Positions 35,057 through 43,710 of a DNA stretch of 64,000 bases are shown piece after piece. The DNA is from Oscillospiraceae bacterium (lineage in GTDB: Bacteria; Bacillota; Clostridia; Oscillospirales; Acutalibacteraceae): positions 235,239 through 299,238 of the forward strand of contig DOQR01000004.1 of the NCBI GenBank assembly GCA_003514385.1, given 5' to 3'. Position 1 is the first letter of the stretch; the number at the start of each line of letters is the position of its first letter. Position numbers and translations under genes: made by a program. The notes under the pieces were generated by a model that did not search any database, was not told where the DNA came from, and worked only from the letters and a program-made list of their open reading frames with translations.

Positions 35057-35304
35057 CAAAGCGCGAAACGATGCTCAGGCGACTGAGTGCCGCGCAGTTC
35101 ACGCAGTGGGAACTGCATCTCTATCTTGACACCCACCCGTCCGATCTCCAGGCTCTCGCGCTGTTTCGCAAATGCGACGCGCGGTACAGGGCGCTCAGGA
35201 GCGAATACGAGGCTCAGTTCGGCGCGCTCACTGCGTTCGACGCGACCGGCGCAGAGTGGCTCAAAGACCCGTGGCCGTGGGATACAGAGGAGTGTGGCTG
35301 CTGA
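35053..35304 (+). CDS. cotJB: spore coat protein CotJB
   Basis: An 83-residue CotJB with the typical QFTQWELHLYLDTHPSDLQAL helix and the closing W-x4-WPWD followed by a Cys-containing end. ATG 35053 is preceded by GAGG and overlaps the cotJA stop by 4 bp; its own TGA overlaps the cotJC ATG by 1 bp. The three genes are therefore one translationally coupled unit. Confidence 0.93.
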   Translation: MTKRETMLRRLSAAQFTQWELHLYLDTHPSDLQALALFRKCDARYRALRSEYEAQFGALTAFDATGAEWLKDPWPWDTEECGC

Positions 35305-35903
35305 TGTTTGTATATGAAAAGAAGCTTCAGTATCCGGTAAAGATAGCAAATCCGAACCCGAAATACGCAAAGATAATACTCGACCAATACGGCGGACCCG
35401 ACGGAGAATTGGGCGCGTCGCTGCGCTATCTCAGTCAGCGCTTCACCATGCCCTACGCTCAGCTCAAGGGACTGCTCACCGATATCGGCACGGAGGAGCT
35501 CGGACACCTCGAAATGATAGGCGCGATAGTCCACCAGCTCACAAGAAATCTTACGCCCGAAGAGATAAAGAAAGGCGGATTCGACGCATATTTCGTCACC
35601 CACACCGCCGGAGTATATCCCGCAGGAGCAAACGGAATGCCCTACAGCGCGGGTTCGATGCAGTGCAAGGGAGACACGATAGCCGACCTCATGGAAGACA
35701 TGGCTGCCGAGCAGAAAGCGAGAGTCACCTATGACAACATTCTGCGCCTTGTTGACGACCCAGATGTCCGCGACCCGATAAAATTCCTGCGTGAGCGCGA
35801 AATAGTCCACTTCCAGCGGTTCGGCGAGGGGCTGCGCACGGTCACTGACCGGCTCAACTCGAAGAACTACTATTCTTTCAACCCGTCGTTTGACAAATGC
35901 TGA
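35304..35903 (+). CDS. cotJC: spore coat protein CotJC, manganese-catalase-like
   Basis: A 199-residue ferritin-like protein of the dimanganese catalase family. Metal motifs are visible: ELGHLEM (E-x2-H), AEQKARVTYDN (Glu) and REREIVHFQRFGE (E-x2-H), which together make a di-metal site. It starts MFVYEKKLQYPVKI as in other CotJC proteins. Probably protects the spore coat from peroxide or helps oxidative cross-linking. GAGGAG lies about 10 nt before the ATG. Confidence 0.95.
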   Translation: MFVYEKKLQYPVKIANPNPKYAKIILDQYGGPDGELGASLRYLSQRFTMPYAQLKGLLTDIGTEELGHLEMIGAIVHQLTRNLTPEEIKKGGFDAYFVTHTAGVYPAGANGMPYSAGSMQCKGDTIADLMEDMAAEQKARVTYDNILRLVDDPDVRDPIKFLREREIVHFQRFGEGLRTVTDRLNSKNYYSFNPSFDKC

Positions 35904-35917
35904 AAATATAAACTCAA

Positions 35918-35950
35918 GGGAGCCTCAACGTTCAACGCGCCGAGGCTCCC
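35918..35950. terminator. hairpin between convergent cotJC and BMP lipoprotein genes
   Basis: GGGAGCCTC (35918-35926) pairs with GAGGCTCCC (35942-35950) across 15 nt. On the minus strand TTGAGTTTATATTTT follows, a modest T-rich tail, so it mainly serves the leftward gene. Confidence 0.6.
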
Positions 35951-35961
35951 CAAAAAACTGC

Positions 35962-37128
35962 TTATTTTACGAAGCTGACGGCGACATTTTCAAAAGTCTC
36001 CCCGCCCGCAAGGAAAGCGGAAAAGTCGTTCTTCACCTCAAGCGTTCCGCCGCTCTTCATGGAATTGACGAGCTTGACATACTCGCCCTCGGTGAACTTT
36101 TCGAACTTAGAGGTTGCAAAAGGCAGACCGACGGCATTGTCGTCAACGCCGAGGTTTGAAGAGAGTCCGCCGACGAGCACCCACTTGCCCGCATAAAACG
36201 AGGTGAGTATCTTCTGCACGCCCGAGCTGAGTCCTTTCATTGCCGAGGTTATAACAGTATCGGATACGGACGACTGATCGACATCGACGCCAATAGACTT
36301 GCCGTTATTCGCCAATGCCGCCTCAAAGACGGAATCGCACATCTCACCGCCGCAGGAGAAGATGCACTCCGTGCCTGACTTGTACCATTCGTTGACCATA
36401 TTCTGAAGCTCGGTCGAAGCCGAGAAATTATCGCCGTAGCGGTAACTGTACTTCATCTCGACGACAACGCCGGTAACTTTTGCCGCGTCGTTCGCACCCT
36501 GGACGAAGCCGTAGCCGAATCTGTTGACGGACGGGTTATTGCCCGCTCCGCCGCCGACAAAGCCGAGCTTTGTATTGCCCTCGGTAACTGCGGCGTATCC
36601 CGCAAGATAGCCGCACTGCTCCTCTTTAAATGCAACTGCCGCGACATTCGAGAGAGCCTGTCCATCGCCGTTGGTGAGGACATAGCCGTCAACAAAGATA
36701 AACTTTGTATCGGGATTTTCCGCTGCGGCTCGTTTGAGAGCGTTCTCCTGCTCATAGCCGGTGGCGACGATTATATTCGCGCCGCCTTTTATTGCCTCGA
36801 TAAACGCATTGTATCTGTCGTCATCCGAAGCTTTGTTGCCGTTTCTGGGCTGATAATATTTATACGACTTGCCGTTTTTATAGGCAAAGAGCTTGACTCC
36901 GTCCCAGGTTCCCTGGTTGAAAGATTTATCTTTGAGCCTGCCGACATTCGTGACCATTGCTATTTCATATTTTCCGTCTTTCGAGGTCATGGTATCGGCA
37001 ATTTCATCTGCCGAAATTATTTGGCTGTCTCCCGCCTCGGTCGAGAGACGCTTTTTGCTGCATGCGGTAAGGGCGGCGCAGCCGAAAATCAAAAGCACCG
37101 CAAGAAGTGCCGCAAGGGACTTCTTCAT
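35962..37128 (-). CDS. BMP-family substrate-binding lipoprotein (second copy)
   Basis: A 388-residue exported lipoprotein: signal peptide with lipobox LTAC (Cys about 23), a polar linker, and the BMP fold with VTNVGRLKDKSFNQGTWDG, ATGYEQENALKRAA, QCGYLAGYAA and LGFVGGGAGN. Likely a nucleoside receptor of an ABC importer whose other parts are elsewhere. Start ATG 37128 has AGGAGG upstream and a good promoter at 37174-37202. It stands alone, between cotJC and a divergent metallophosphatase. Confidence 0.9.
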   Translation of the reverse strand: MKKSLAALLAVLLIFGCAALTACSKKRLSTEAGDSQIISADEIADTMTSKDGKYEIAMVTNVGRLKDKSFNQGTWDGVKLFAYKNGKSYKYYQPRNGNKASDDDRYNAFIEAIKGGANIIVATGYEQENALKRAAAENPDTKFIFVDGYVLTNGDGQALSNVAAVAFKEEQCGYLAGYAAVTEGNTKLGFVGGGAGNNPSVNRFGYGFVQGANDAAKVTGVVVEMKYSYRYGDNFSASTELQNMVNEWYKSGTECIFSCGGEMCDSVFEAALANNGKSIGVDVDQSSVSDTVITSAMKGLSSGVQKILTSFYAGKWVLVGGLSSNLGVDDNAVGLPFATSKFEKFTEGEYVKLVNSMKSGGTLEVKNDFSAFLAGGETFENVAVSFVK

Positions 37129-37173
37129 TGTAAAACCTCCTATATAGGACTCACGCGTCCGTTTCGACTGTTT

Positions 37174-37202
37174 ATTATATCATTTAAGCGCCTTTAAATC
37201 AA
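37174..37202 (-). promoter_or_regulatory. predicted promoter of the second BMP lipoprotein gene
   Basis: On the minus strand TTGATT (37202-37197), 17-bp spacer, TATAAT (37179-37174); leader about 40 nt. Confidence 0.65.
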
Positions 37203-37209
37203 CAAAGTT

Positions 37210-37238
37210 TTGTGAAAAATTTATATGGTATATATAAT
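37210..37238 (+). promoter_or_regulatory. predicted distal promoter of the metallophosphatase gene
   Basis: TTGTGA (37210-37215), 17-bp spacer, TATAAT (37233-37238). Back to back with the leftward BMP promoter. Confidence 0.5.
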
Positions 37239-37299
37239 TATAACCACAGAAGAAAAATATATTACATTTTACAAATCGGGATTTTAAAGGCACGAAAGA

Positions 37300-37328
37300 T
37301 TGATTTTAGGGCTCGCAGATGATATAAT
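37300..37328 (+). promoter_or_regulatory. predicted proximal promoter of the metallophosphatase gene
   Basis: TTGATT (37300-37305), 17-bp spacer, TATAAT (37323-37328). It gives a leader of about 25 nt and rules out the TTG at 37300 as the start codon when this promoter is used. Confidence 0.6.
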
Positions 37329-37359
37329 CAAAAAAAATATCAAGCGAGGTTTTCATCAG

Positions 37360-38574
37360 ATGCACCCTATAGCCGCTTTTTGCAGACGCAATTTGAACGC
37401 ACTCGGGCTCGAACTCTACAGCATCGCATATCCCCTGCTCCCGAAGGACAGGCGCGACTGGCTGTTTGAGAAAAACGTTAATATAGTTCCCGCCGAGACT
37501 GGCGTAAAGATAATAGACAAAGACGAAGAGAGCATCACAATAGGCAAATTCAACAAGGACGGCACATATTCGGACAAGCCGTTCCGCATACTCACGACAA
37601 CAGATATCCACCTCGGCGACACGCCCTCTCTGCGCCGCAAGGCAATGCAGATGCTCGCAAATCATATTGCGCAGGCAAAGCCCGATCTTGTGATATTCAC
37701 GGGAGATATAATCCTCTCGAAGTTCCAGCAGCTTGACGCGGTTCAGTTCGCGCGCTTCATGGAAAAGACGGGAGTGTACTGGGCGATTGTCTTCGGCAAT
37801 CACGAGGTTCACGAGGAAAAGGGCTTCTACAAATGGCTTATGCTCGACTCAATGCGCCGTTATCCGCACTGCCTCGCGCTCCACGGCGACGACAGTCTCT
37901 ACGGCTACGGCAACTACAGAATAGACATCAAAAACGGCGAAAACTCTCTGCTCCAGAGCCTGTATCTTTTCGACTCCGGGCGCGACATACGCGAGAGATA
38001 TTACAAAGACTACGGAGTGCCCGAGGGCATGAAGGGCTACGACTTCTTGAAGCCGGAGCAGATAGAATGGTACAAAAACTGCGTGCGCAGGACGGAAGAG
38101 AAATACGGAAAAGTAAAATCGATGATGTATTTTCACATTCCCCTGCCGGAGTTCGAGCATGTTATGAAGCTCGACGAAAACGGGCAGTATGTTCCGACGG
38201 GCGAAGCGAAGATTTTCTACGGCGGGATGTATGAATCCGTCGGCTGTTCACCGTTCAACAGCGGAATGTTTGACGCCATATGCGAGCTCGGCAGCACTCA
38301 GGCGGTCTACTGCGGACACGACCATGTCAACGACTTCTGCGCGAACTACAAAGGGGTCTGCTTCATATACAGCCAGTGCGGCGGATACGAGACATACACC
38401 ATGGGCACGAACTTCGGCTGGCCGGAGGAAAAATGGATGCAGGGCGTGACGATAACCGAGATTCTGCCCGACGGCAGCATAACGGTCGGCAGACGCTTCA
38501 ACCGCAATTATCTCAAGCGTCCCGAGCAGTTCAACGCCGAAAAACAGGCATACGAAGAAAGCAAGAGAAAATAA
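37360..38574 (+). CDS. calcineurin-like metallophosphoesterase
   Basis: A 404-residue protein with the full calcineurin-type metal set: TTTDIHLGD (D-x-H), VIFTGDII (GD), VFGNHE (GNHE), FHIPLPE and CGHDH. A stretch of about 70 residues precedes the domain; it contains no clear signal peptide, so the enzyme is probably cytoplasmic or peripheral. Start ATG 37360 has CGAGG about 10 nt upstream and fits the proximal promoter. The substrate could be a phosphoester of nucleotide or lipid type; unknown. The TfoX-N gene starts 1 nt after its stop. Confidence 0.88.
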   Translation: MHPIAAFCRRNLNALGLELYSIAYPLLPKDRRDWLFEKNVNIVPAETGVKIIDKDEESITIGKFNKDGTYSDKPFRILTTTDIHLGDTPSLRRKAMQMLANHIAQAKPDLVIFTGDIILSKFQQLDAVQFARFMEKTGVYWAIVFGNHEVHEEKGFYKWLMLDSMRRYPHCLALHGDDSLYGYGNYRIDIKNGENSLLQSLYLFDSGRDIRERYYKDYGVPEGMKGYDFLKPEQIEWYKNCVRRTEEKYGKVKSMMYFHIPLPEFEHVMKLDENGQYVPTGEAKIFYGGMYESVGCSPFNSGMFDAICELGSTQAVYCGHDHVNDFCANYKGVCFIYSQCGGYETYTMGTNFGWPEEKWMQGVTITEILPDGSITVGRRFNRNYLKRPEQFNAEKQAYEESKRK

Positions 38575-38575
38575 T

Positions 38576-38896
38576 ATGGCGTCAAGCAAAGATTATCTCG
38601 AATATGTGCTCGAACAGCTGAGCGAAGCCGGTGATGTGACGAGCCGGGCGATGATGAGCGAATACATACTCTATTTTCGCGGAAAAGTAATCGGCGGTAT
38701 ATATGACAACCGATTTCTCGTAAAGCCCGTTCAGGCGGCGCGAAATATGATGCCGGACGCACCGGAGGAATTGCCGTATGACGGCGCGAAGCCGATGCTG
38801 ATGGTTGAAAACATCGAGGACAGAGAGTTTTTGAAAGAACTCTTTGAGGCGATGTATGACGAGCTGCCCGCACCGAAGCCGAAAAAGAAGAAATAA
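38576..38896 (+). CDS. TfoX/Sxy N-terminal-domain protein
   Basis: A 106-residue single-domain protein: YLEYVLEQLSEAGDVTSRAMMSEYILYFRGKVIGGIYDNRFLVKPV is the TfoX-N pattern, followed by a Pro/Lys-rich tail. In gamma-proteobacteria TfoX activates competence together with CRP, but stand-alone TfoX-N proteins are widespread in Firmicutes with unknown role. It is coupled to the metallophosphatase gene (1-nt gap) and closed by a terminator. Confidence 0.88.
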   Translation: MASSKDYLEYVLEQLSEAGDVTSRAMMSEYILYFRGKVIGGIYDNRFLVKPVQAARNMMPDAPEELPYDGAKPMLMVENIEDREFLKELFEAMYDELPAPKPKKKK

Positions 38897-38902
38897 AGAA
38901 AT

Positions 38903-38941
38903 GCTCCCGACCTGCAAAAGCGGATCGGGAGCTGATTTTTA
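38903..38941 (+). terminator. terminator after the TfoX-N gene
   Basis: GCTCCCGA (38903-38910) pairs with TCGGGAGC (38925-38932), followed by TGATTTTTA. Confidence 0.85.
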
Positions 38942-38965
38942 TCGCAAAGAAAGACTGTAATTTGT

Positions 38966-38996
38966 AAAAATCCCTGCCCGAACGAGCGGACAGGGA
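38966..38996 (-). terminator. terminator of the alpha/beta hydrolase gene 39015-39995
   Basis: TCCCTG-C-CCG (38971-38980) pairs with CGG-A-CAGGGA (38987-38996); on the minus strand five T follow (38970-38966). Confidence 0.75.
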
Positions 38997-39014
38997 CAAT
39001 ATTTGCTGTTCTTT

Positions 39015-39995
39015 TCAAGCTTTGGACTCGACGGCGATATACTTGTCGATAAAGCTCTTGACTTTTGCCTCGTATGCGGCGGAATCGGTCGGGTAGCTCT
39101 CGGCATGACCGGCGCCCTCAACGAGAAGCAGGTCTTTGTCGGTGCTGCAAGCGTCATAGAGCTCATGCACCATATAAGTGGGGACGAAATCGTCCTTTGT
39201 GCCGTGGATAAAGAGCATCGGCACCTGTGCGTGGCTGACGCTCTCGACCGCGTCGACCTTTTTGAAATCGTATTTTGCGATATGTTTATTGAAGAAGTTC
39301 GCGCCGTCAAGCAGCGGAGAAGTCGGAACATGGGCGTTTTTGAGCTGATAATCGAACTCCGCCCACGGGCTGGTATAGCCGCAGTCGGCAACGGTGAATT
39401 TGACATTCTTCGGCAGGTCGGGGTTGCCGCTCATCATCATAACGGTGGCGCAGCCCATTGAAACGCCGTGCAGGATTATCTGGATATTGCTTCCGAAAGT
39501 ATCGGTCATGAATTTGAGCCACTGCATAGCATCGCGCGACTCATGCGAGCCGAAGCCGATATATTTGCCCTCGCTCTCGCCGTGCGCCTGATGGTCGACG
39601 ATAAAGACATTGAAGCCGAGGTCATGATAGAACTTCGCCATGAGTCTGAACTCGCGCTTACCCCAGCAGCGATATCCGTGGCTGCCGAATACATAGACAT
39701 CGGAGGGCTTGTCGGCTTTGAGAAGATAGCCCTTGAGCTTGTTTCCGTCAACGTTAGTTATGGAGTAATTTTCAAAAGTCTGATCATTGAGCCACTCCTC
39801 GCGCGGGTCGAGAAGGAACTTTTCGGGGTTGGTCTCCATCATTTTCTTTTTGGCGTTGGCATCCATCTTCCCGGGTATCTTCGAGTTGCGCGCTATTACT
39901 TCATAGAAGACAAGATAGCTCACCACACCAAAGAGTATGCCGCAAAGCAGAAGAACCGCCGCGACGACTATTACGGTTATTTCAACAGCATTCAT
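39015..39995 (-). CDS. membrane-anchored alpha/beta hydrolase
   Basis: A 326-residue serine hydrolase with one N-terminal membrane helix (about 5-30) and the catalytic domain most likely on the cytoplasmic or cell-surface face. Nucleophile elbow HGVSMGCATV, acid in HGTKDDFVP and His in GAGHAESYP form the triad. It resembles the DUF/COG1073 esterase-peptidase group. ATG 39995 is chosen with AAGGTG upstream. Single-gene unit with its own promoter and terminator. Substrate unknown. Confidence 0.88.
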   Translation of the reverse strand: MNAVEITVIVVAAVLLLCGILFGVVSYLVFYEVIARNSKIPGKMDANAKKKMMETNPEKFLLDPREEWLNDQTFENYSITNVDGNKLKGYLLKADKPSDVYVFGSHGYRCWGKREFRLMAKFYHDLGFNVFIVDHQAHGESEGKYIGFGSHESRDAMQWLKFMTDTFGSNIQIILHGVSMGCATVMMMSGNPDLPKNVKFTVADCGYTSPWAEFDYQLKNAHVPTSPLLDGANFFNKHIAKYDFKKVDAVESVSHAQVPMLFIHGTKDDFVPTYMVHELYDACSTDKDLLLVEGAGHAESYPTDSAAYEAKVKSFIDKYIAVESKA

Positions 39996-40048
39996 GATTA
40001 TCACCTTTCTTGAATTTGCGTGCAACGGCACGGCTTTAGTCCAACAAT

Positions 40049-40077
40049 ATTATAACGATATGTATGAAATAAGTAAA
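40049..40077 (-). promoter_or_regulatory. predicted promoter of the alpha/beta hydrolase gene
   Basis: On the minus strand TTTACT (40077-40072), 17-bp spacer, TATAAT (40054-40049); leader about 45 nt. Confidence 0.6.
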
Positions 40078-40102
40078 GAAAAACTTTTATGCCAAATAAG
40101 CA

Positions 40103-40131
40103 TTGAACGAGCCGCTTTTTTGTGATAAACT
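40103..40131 (+). promoter_or_regulatory. predicted promoter of rhaA-rhaD
   Basis: TTGAAC (40103-40108), 17-bp spacer, TAAACT (40126-40131); leader about 25 nt. No regulator of rhamnose genes lies nearby. Confidence 0.55.
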
Positions 40132-40163
40132 TTGCTTGTGTTAAAGACAAAAGGAGGAAAAAA

Positions 40164-41405
40164 ATGAGCAGATACGAAAGCGCAAGAGAGATATATGAGT
40201 CCCTCGGCGTGGACACGGAAAAAGCCATAGAGACGCTTCGCAGCACGGCTGTTTCAGTTCACTGCTGGCAGGGCGACGATGTTACGGGCTTCGACTCGAA
40301 GCAGGCTCTCTCCGGCGGAATACAGACCACCGGCAACTACCCCGGCAAGGCGCGCACACCCGAAGAGCTGATGCAGGACTTCGACTTTGCGGCGAGCCTC
40401 ATGCCCGGCAAAAAGAAGCTCAATCTTCACGCAAGCTATGCCATATTTGAAAACGGCGATTTCGCCGACCGCGACAAGATCGAGCCGCGCCATTTTGAAA
40501 AATGGGTCAAGTTCGCAAAGGAACGCGGCATGGGAATCGACTTCAATCCCACGTTCTTCTCGCACCCGATGGTGAAGGATAATCTCACCCTCTCGTCGCC
40601 AGACGAAGAGGTTCGCCGTTTCTGGATAGAGCACGGCAAGAGATGCATTGAAATATCCGAATATTTTGCAAACGAGACGGGCGTACCATGTCTGATGAAC
40701 ATCTGGATCCCCGACGGATATAAAAATATCCCCGCGGACAGACTCGGTCCGCGCAAGAGATTCAAGGATTCGCTCGATGAGATACTTTCGGTGCCTTATG
40801 ACAAGTCGAAAGTTTTCGTCTGCCTTGAATCAAAGGTTTTCGGAATCGGGCTTGAGTCATACACAGTCGGCTCCGCCGAGTTCTGCATGAACTATGTTGC
40901 CTCAAAGGGCATCACTCCCCTTATGGACAACGGCCACTATCACCCGACCGAAGTCGTATCGGATAAGATATCCTCCATGCTCCTGTTCAACGACCGCATC
41001 GCGCTGCACATCACACGCGGAGTCAGATGGGACAGCGACCATGTTGTTATTCTCGACGACGAGACGAAAGAGATAGCAAAAGAGATAGTCCGAAACGACG
41101 CGCTCGACAGAGTGTTTATAGCGACCGACTATTTTGATGCTTCGATAAACAGGATATCCGCATGGGTCACGGGAATCAGGAGCGTTCACAAGGCTCTGCT
41201 TCTCGCACTGCTCGAGCCTAATGAGAAGATGAAAAAGCTTCAGGACGAGAGCCGCTTCACGGAGCTCATGGTACTGCAGGAGGACATGAAAACGGCGCCG
41301 TTCGGCGACATTTGGGACGAATATCTCAGGCGTGAAAATATTTCAAACGACTATATATCAGCCATACTTGACTACGAAAAGAATACACTGGAGGCAAGAA
41401 AATGA
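40164..41405 (+). CDS. rhaA: L-rhamnose isomerase
   Basis: Converts L-rhamnose to L-rhamnulose. The 413-residue TIM barrel shows SVHCWQGDDVTGFD near the start, LNLHASYA, GIDFNPTFFSHP, the metal-site region LESKVFG and DNGHYHPTE, and a C-terminal segment typical of RhaA. Start ATG 40164 has AGGAGG. It overlaps rhaD by 4 bp. The rhamnulokinase and transporter are not in this window, so the pathway must be completed elsewhere. Confidence 0.96.
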   Translation: MSRYESAREIYESLGVDTEKAIETLRSTAVSVHCWQGDDVTGFDSKQALSGGIQTTGNYPGKARTPEELMQDFDFAASLMPGKKKLNLHASYAIFENGDFADRDKIEPRHFEKWVKFAKERGMGIDFNPTFFSHPMVKDNLTLSSPDEEVRRFWIEHGKRCIEISEYFANETGVPCLMNIWIPDGYKNIPADRLGPRKRFKDSLDEILSVPYDKSKVFVCLESKVFGIGLESYTVGSAEFCMNYVASKGITPLMDNGHYHPTEVVSDKISSMLLFNDRIALHITRGVRWDSDHVVILDDETKEIAKEIVRNDALDRVFIATDYFDASINRISAWVTGIRSVHKALLLALLEPNEKMKKLQDESRFTELMVLQEDMKTAPFGDIWDEYLRRENISNDYISAILDYEKNTLEARK

Positions 41406-42217
41406 AAGACATTCTGACTGCGCCCTTTGTGCAGGAAATGATGCAGACCACCGCAAATATGTACCGTCTCGGCTGGGACGAGAGAAACGGCGGCAACATA
41501 AGCTATATGCTCGACGAAAAGGAAGTCGGCGAATATCTCGACCTCACAAAAGTTATCAGAACTATCCCGACCGGATTTGACGCGAAGCCGCTTATCGGCA
41601 AGATATTCATCGTCACCGGAACGGGCAAATACTTCAAGAACGTTCAGTTCGACCCCGAAAACAATCTCGGCATCATAAGAATCGCCGAGGACGGCACGAC
41701 TGCCGAGCTGCTCTGGGGCTACTCCGACGGCGGCAGATTCACAAGCGAGCTGCCCGCTCACCTGATGAGCCACATGGCAAGGCTCAGCGTTGACCCGGAG
41801 AACAGAATCGTCATGCACTGCCACCCGACGAACACGCTCGCGATGAACTATATACATGAGCTTGACGAGAAGAAGATAACCCATACGCTTTGGGAGATGT
41901 GCACCGAGTGCATCGTCGTTTTCCCGGACGGGGTCGGCGTTCTGCCGTGGATGCTCTGCGGCACGAACAGCATCGGCGAAGCGACTGCGGAAAAGATGAA
42001 AGAGTTCCGCCTCGTTATTTGGGGAATGCACGGAATCTACGGCGCGGGCAAGACAATGGACGAGACCTTCGGTCTTATTGAGACAGTCGAAAAGGCCGCA
42101 CAGATATATATGCTCACGGCGCATATGCCGAGGATTAACACGATAAAGGACAGCGAGATGCAGGAGCTCGCCGAGTTCTTCGGAGTCAAATACAGAAAAG
42201 ATTTCCTGAATCTGTAA
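41402..42217 (+). CDS. rhaD: rhamnulose-1-phosphate aldolase
   Basis: Cleaves L-rhamnulose 1-phosphate to dihydroxyacetone phosphate and L-lactaldehyde. The 271-residue class II aldolase (RhaD/AraD family) has RNGGNISYML, TGTGKYFKN, the zinc histidines in HCHPTNTLA and later WGMHGIYGAG. The ATG overlaps the rhaA stop, so the two are coupled. A terminator follows. Confidence 0.96.
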   Translation: MKDILTAPFVQEMMQTTANMYRLGWDERNGGNISYMLDEKEVGEYLDLTKVIRTIPTGFDAKPLIGKIFIVTGTGKYFKNVQFDPENNLGIIRIAEDGTTAELLWGYSDGGRFTSELPAHLMSHMARLSVDPENRIVMHCHPTNTLAMNYIHELDEKKITHTLWEMCTECIVVFPDGVGVLPWMLCGTNSIGEATAEKMKEFRLVIWGMHGIYGAGKTMDETFGLIETVEKAAQIYMLTAHMPRINTIKDSEMQELAEFFGVKYRKDFLNL

Positions 42218-42226
42218 AATACAAGT

Positions 42227-42260
42227 GCAAGCCGCATTCTACAGTGCGGCTTGCTTCTAT
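42227..42260 (+). terminator. terminator after rhaD
   Basis: GCAAGCCGCA (42227-42236) pairs perfectly with TGCGGCTTGC (42245-42254), 8-nt loop, followed by TTCTAT. The stem is strong, the T tract short. Confidence 0.75.
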
Positions 42261-42272
42261 AAGAGGTACTGA

Positions 42273-42794
42273 ATGGACAAAGCGAAAAAAGTTTTCCGCA
42301 ATCCCCTTTTTATGATAGCCGCAGGCGCGGTCTTCGGAATATTGGCAAAATACGGCGACATCGCCTATGCAAACAGCATATTTTCATTTTTCGGTCTGCT
42401 GACCTCCGGGTTTGCGATATGGCTCGTTATCGGAACGGCGATAATTTATATTTCAAGCAGCCGCAAACAGCTGTCCGTTCTCCTGTCGTCGTTCATGTTG
42501 CCGATGCTTTTGGCATACTATATTTTTTCCGTTCTTGTCGTAAAATACTTCAACATTAAAATCGCGCTGTTCTGGTGCGCGGCTTTTGCGGGTTCGCTCA
42601 TAATCGGGAACATTATTTTTCCCAAACGCTATACAAAGTTGTTTGAAGCTCTGTTTATCATCGCTTCGGTCGTTTTTATTATATTGGACGCTATAATTAT
42701 AAACGGAGTGAACATCCTGCTGATTCTTTGCGAGTCCGCGCTCTGCATTATTGCAACAATATTGATAAGCAGAAAGATAAAACGCAAAAGCTGA
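42273..42794 (+). CDS. small integral membrane protein, unknown
   Basis: A 173-residue, very hydrophobic protein with about six predicted helices (about 11-26, 35-60, 68-90, 96-115, 122-140, 145-165) and a basic tail RKIKRKS. I do not recognise a family. A ribosome site AAGAGG lies before ATG 42273. It stands alone between two terminators. Confidence 0.7.
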   Translation: MDKAKKVFRNPLFMIAAGAVFGILAKYGDIAYANSIFSFFGLLTSGFAIWLVIGTAIIYISSSRKQLSVLLSSFMLPMLLAYYIFSVLVVKYFNIKIALFWCAAFAGSLIIGNIIFPKRYTKLFEALFIIASVVFIILDAIIINGVNILLILCESALCIIATILISRKIKRKS

Positions 42795-42808
42795 ATAAAT
42801 AAAACAAG

Positions 42809-42842
42809 CGACCGTCAGGATTTGTCCCGGCGGTCGTTTTTG
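42809..42842. terminator. bidirectional terminator before the rrf2 end
   Basis: CGACCG (42809-42814) pairs with CGGTCG (42831-42836), the stem extended inside with one mismatch; TTTTT follows on the plus strand and an A/T-rich tail on the minus strand. Confidence 0.8.
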
Positions 42843-43250
42843 TTATTTAATCATCAGGTCGGCTATTGTTATGCCGTCGAAGAAGTCGTTGATGAGCTTA
42901 TCGAGCTTTGTCCACATCGTGCGGGTACGGCACGAGCCGGCATTCTCGCACGGAGCGCAGCCGCTCTCAACGCACGAGACTGGAGCGAGCGAGCCCTCAG
43001 TGAGCTTCAGAATCTCGCTGACTCTATATTCCTCCGGCTTTCTTTTGAGTCGGTAGCCGCCGCCTTTTCCGTGCGCGCCCTCGACGAGCCCCGCTTTTGA
43101 GAGCGTTGTCATAATACTTTCGAGATATTTGAGCGAGAGCTCTTCGCGCTCGGCAATCTCCTTAAGCGGGATAAAAGCGCCGTTTTTTTCATTTTCGGCA
43201 AGATCCGCCATGACGCGCAGGGCGTATCTGCCGCGGCTTGATACCATCAT
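42843..43250 (-). CDS. Rrf2-family regulator, IscR-like with cysteine cluster motif
   Basis: A 135-residue winged-helix regulator starting MMVSSRGRYALRVMADLAEN, the Rrf2 pattern, with EIAEREELSLKYLESIMTTLSKAGLVEGAHGKGGGYRL as recognition region. Residues about 91-106 hold four cysteines (CVESGCAPCENAGSC), matching the Fe-S ligand loop of IscR-type members. As the last gene of nifS-nifU-rrf2 it probably senses Fe-S status and controls this operon. ATG 43250 lies 4 bp after nifU with a weak ribosome site. Confidence 0.92.
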   Translation of the reverse strand: MMVSSRGRYALRVMADLAENEKNGAFIPLKEIAEREELSLKYLESIMTTLSKAGLVEGAHGKGGGYRLKRKPEEYRVSEILKLTEGSLAPVSCVESGCAPCENAGSCRTRTMWTKLDKLINDFFDGITIADLMIK

Positions 43251-43254
43251 AGTT

Positions 43255-43695
43255 TTACACCATGCGGCAGCCGCAGCTCTCGCAGTCCTCGCACTCGGGG
43301 AACTTGCTGTGGTCATACTCGATGCCGTTCTTGTCGTAATAATCCTTGACGGCGGACTTTATAGCCTCTTCGGCGAGCACGGAGCAGTGCAGCTTGTGCG
43401 CCGGGAGTCCGTCAAGCTCATCGACGACCTGCTTGTTTGTGACGGCAAGCGCCTCGTCAATAGTCTTGCCCTTTATAAGCTCGGTAGCCATGGAGGACGA
43501 AGCTATTGCGCTCGCGCAGCCGAAAGTCTCGAACTTGACATCGTCGATTTTTCCGTCTTTTATCTTGAGATACATCTTCATTATATCGCCGCACTTCGCG
43601 TTGCCGACCTCGCCGACACCGTCCGCATCGGCAATCTCGCCGACATTGCGCGGATTCATGAAATGATCCATAACCTTATCGCTGTATAATGCCAT
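43255..43695 (-). CDS. nifU: Fe-S cluster scaffold, NifU/IscU family
   Basis: A 146-residue IscU-type scaffold: YSDKVMDHFMNPRNVGEI at the start and the three cluster cysteines in VGNAKCGD, FGCASAIASSS and LHCSVLAEEA. The C-terminus adds CEDCESCGC, a Cys-rich tail also found in clostridial NifU-like proteins. It accepts sulfur from NifS encoded 15 bp upstream. Start ATG 43695 has GAGGAG upstream. Confidence 0.95.
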   Translation of the reverse strand: MALYSDKVMDHFMNPRNVGEIADADGVGEVGNAKCGDIMKMYLKIKDGKIDDVKFETFGCASAIASSSMATELIKGKTIDEALAVTNKQVVDELDGLPAHKLHCSVLAEEAIKSAVKDYYDKNGIEYDHSKFPECEDCESCGCRMV

Positions 43696-43710
43696 TTTGA
43701 ATTACTCCTC

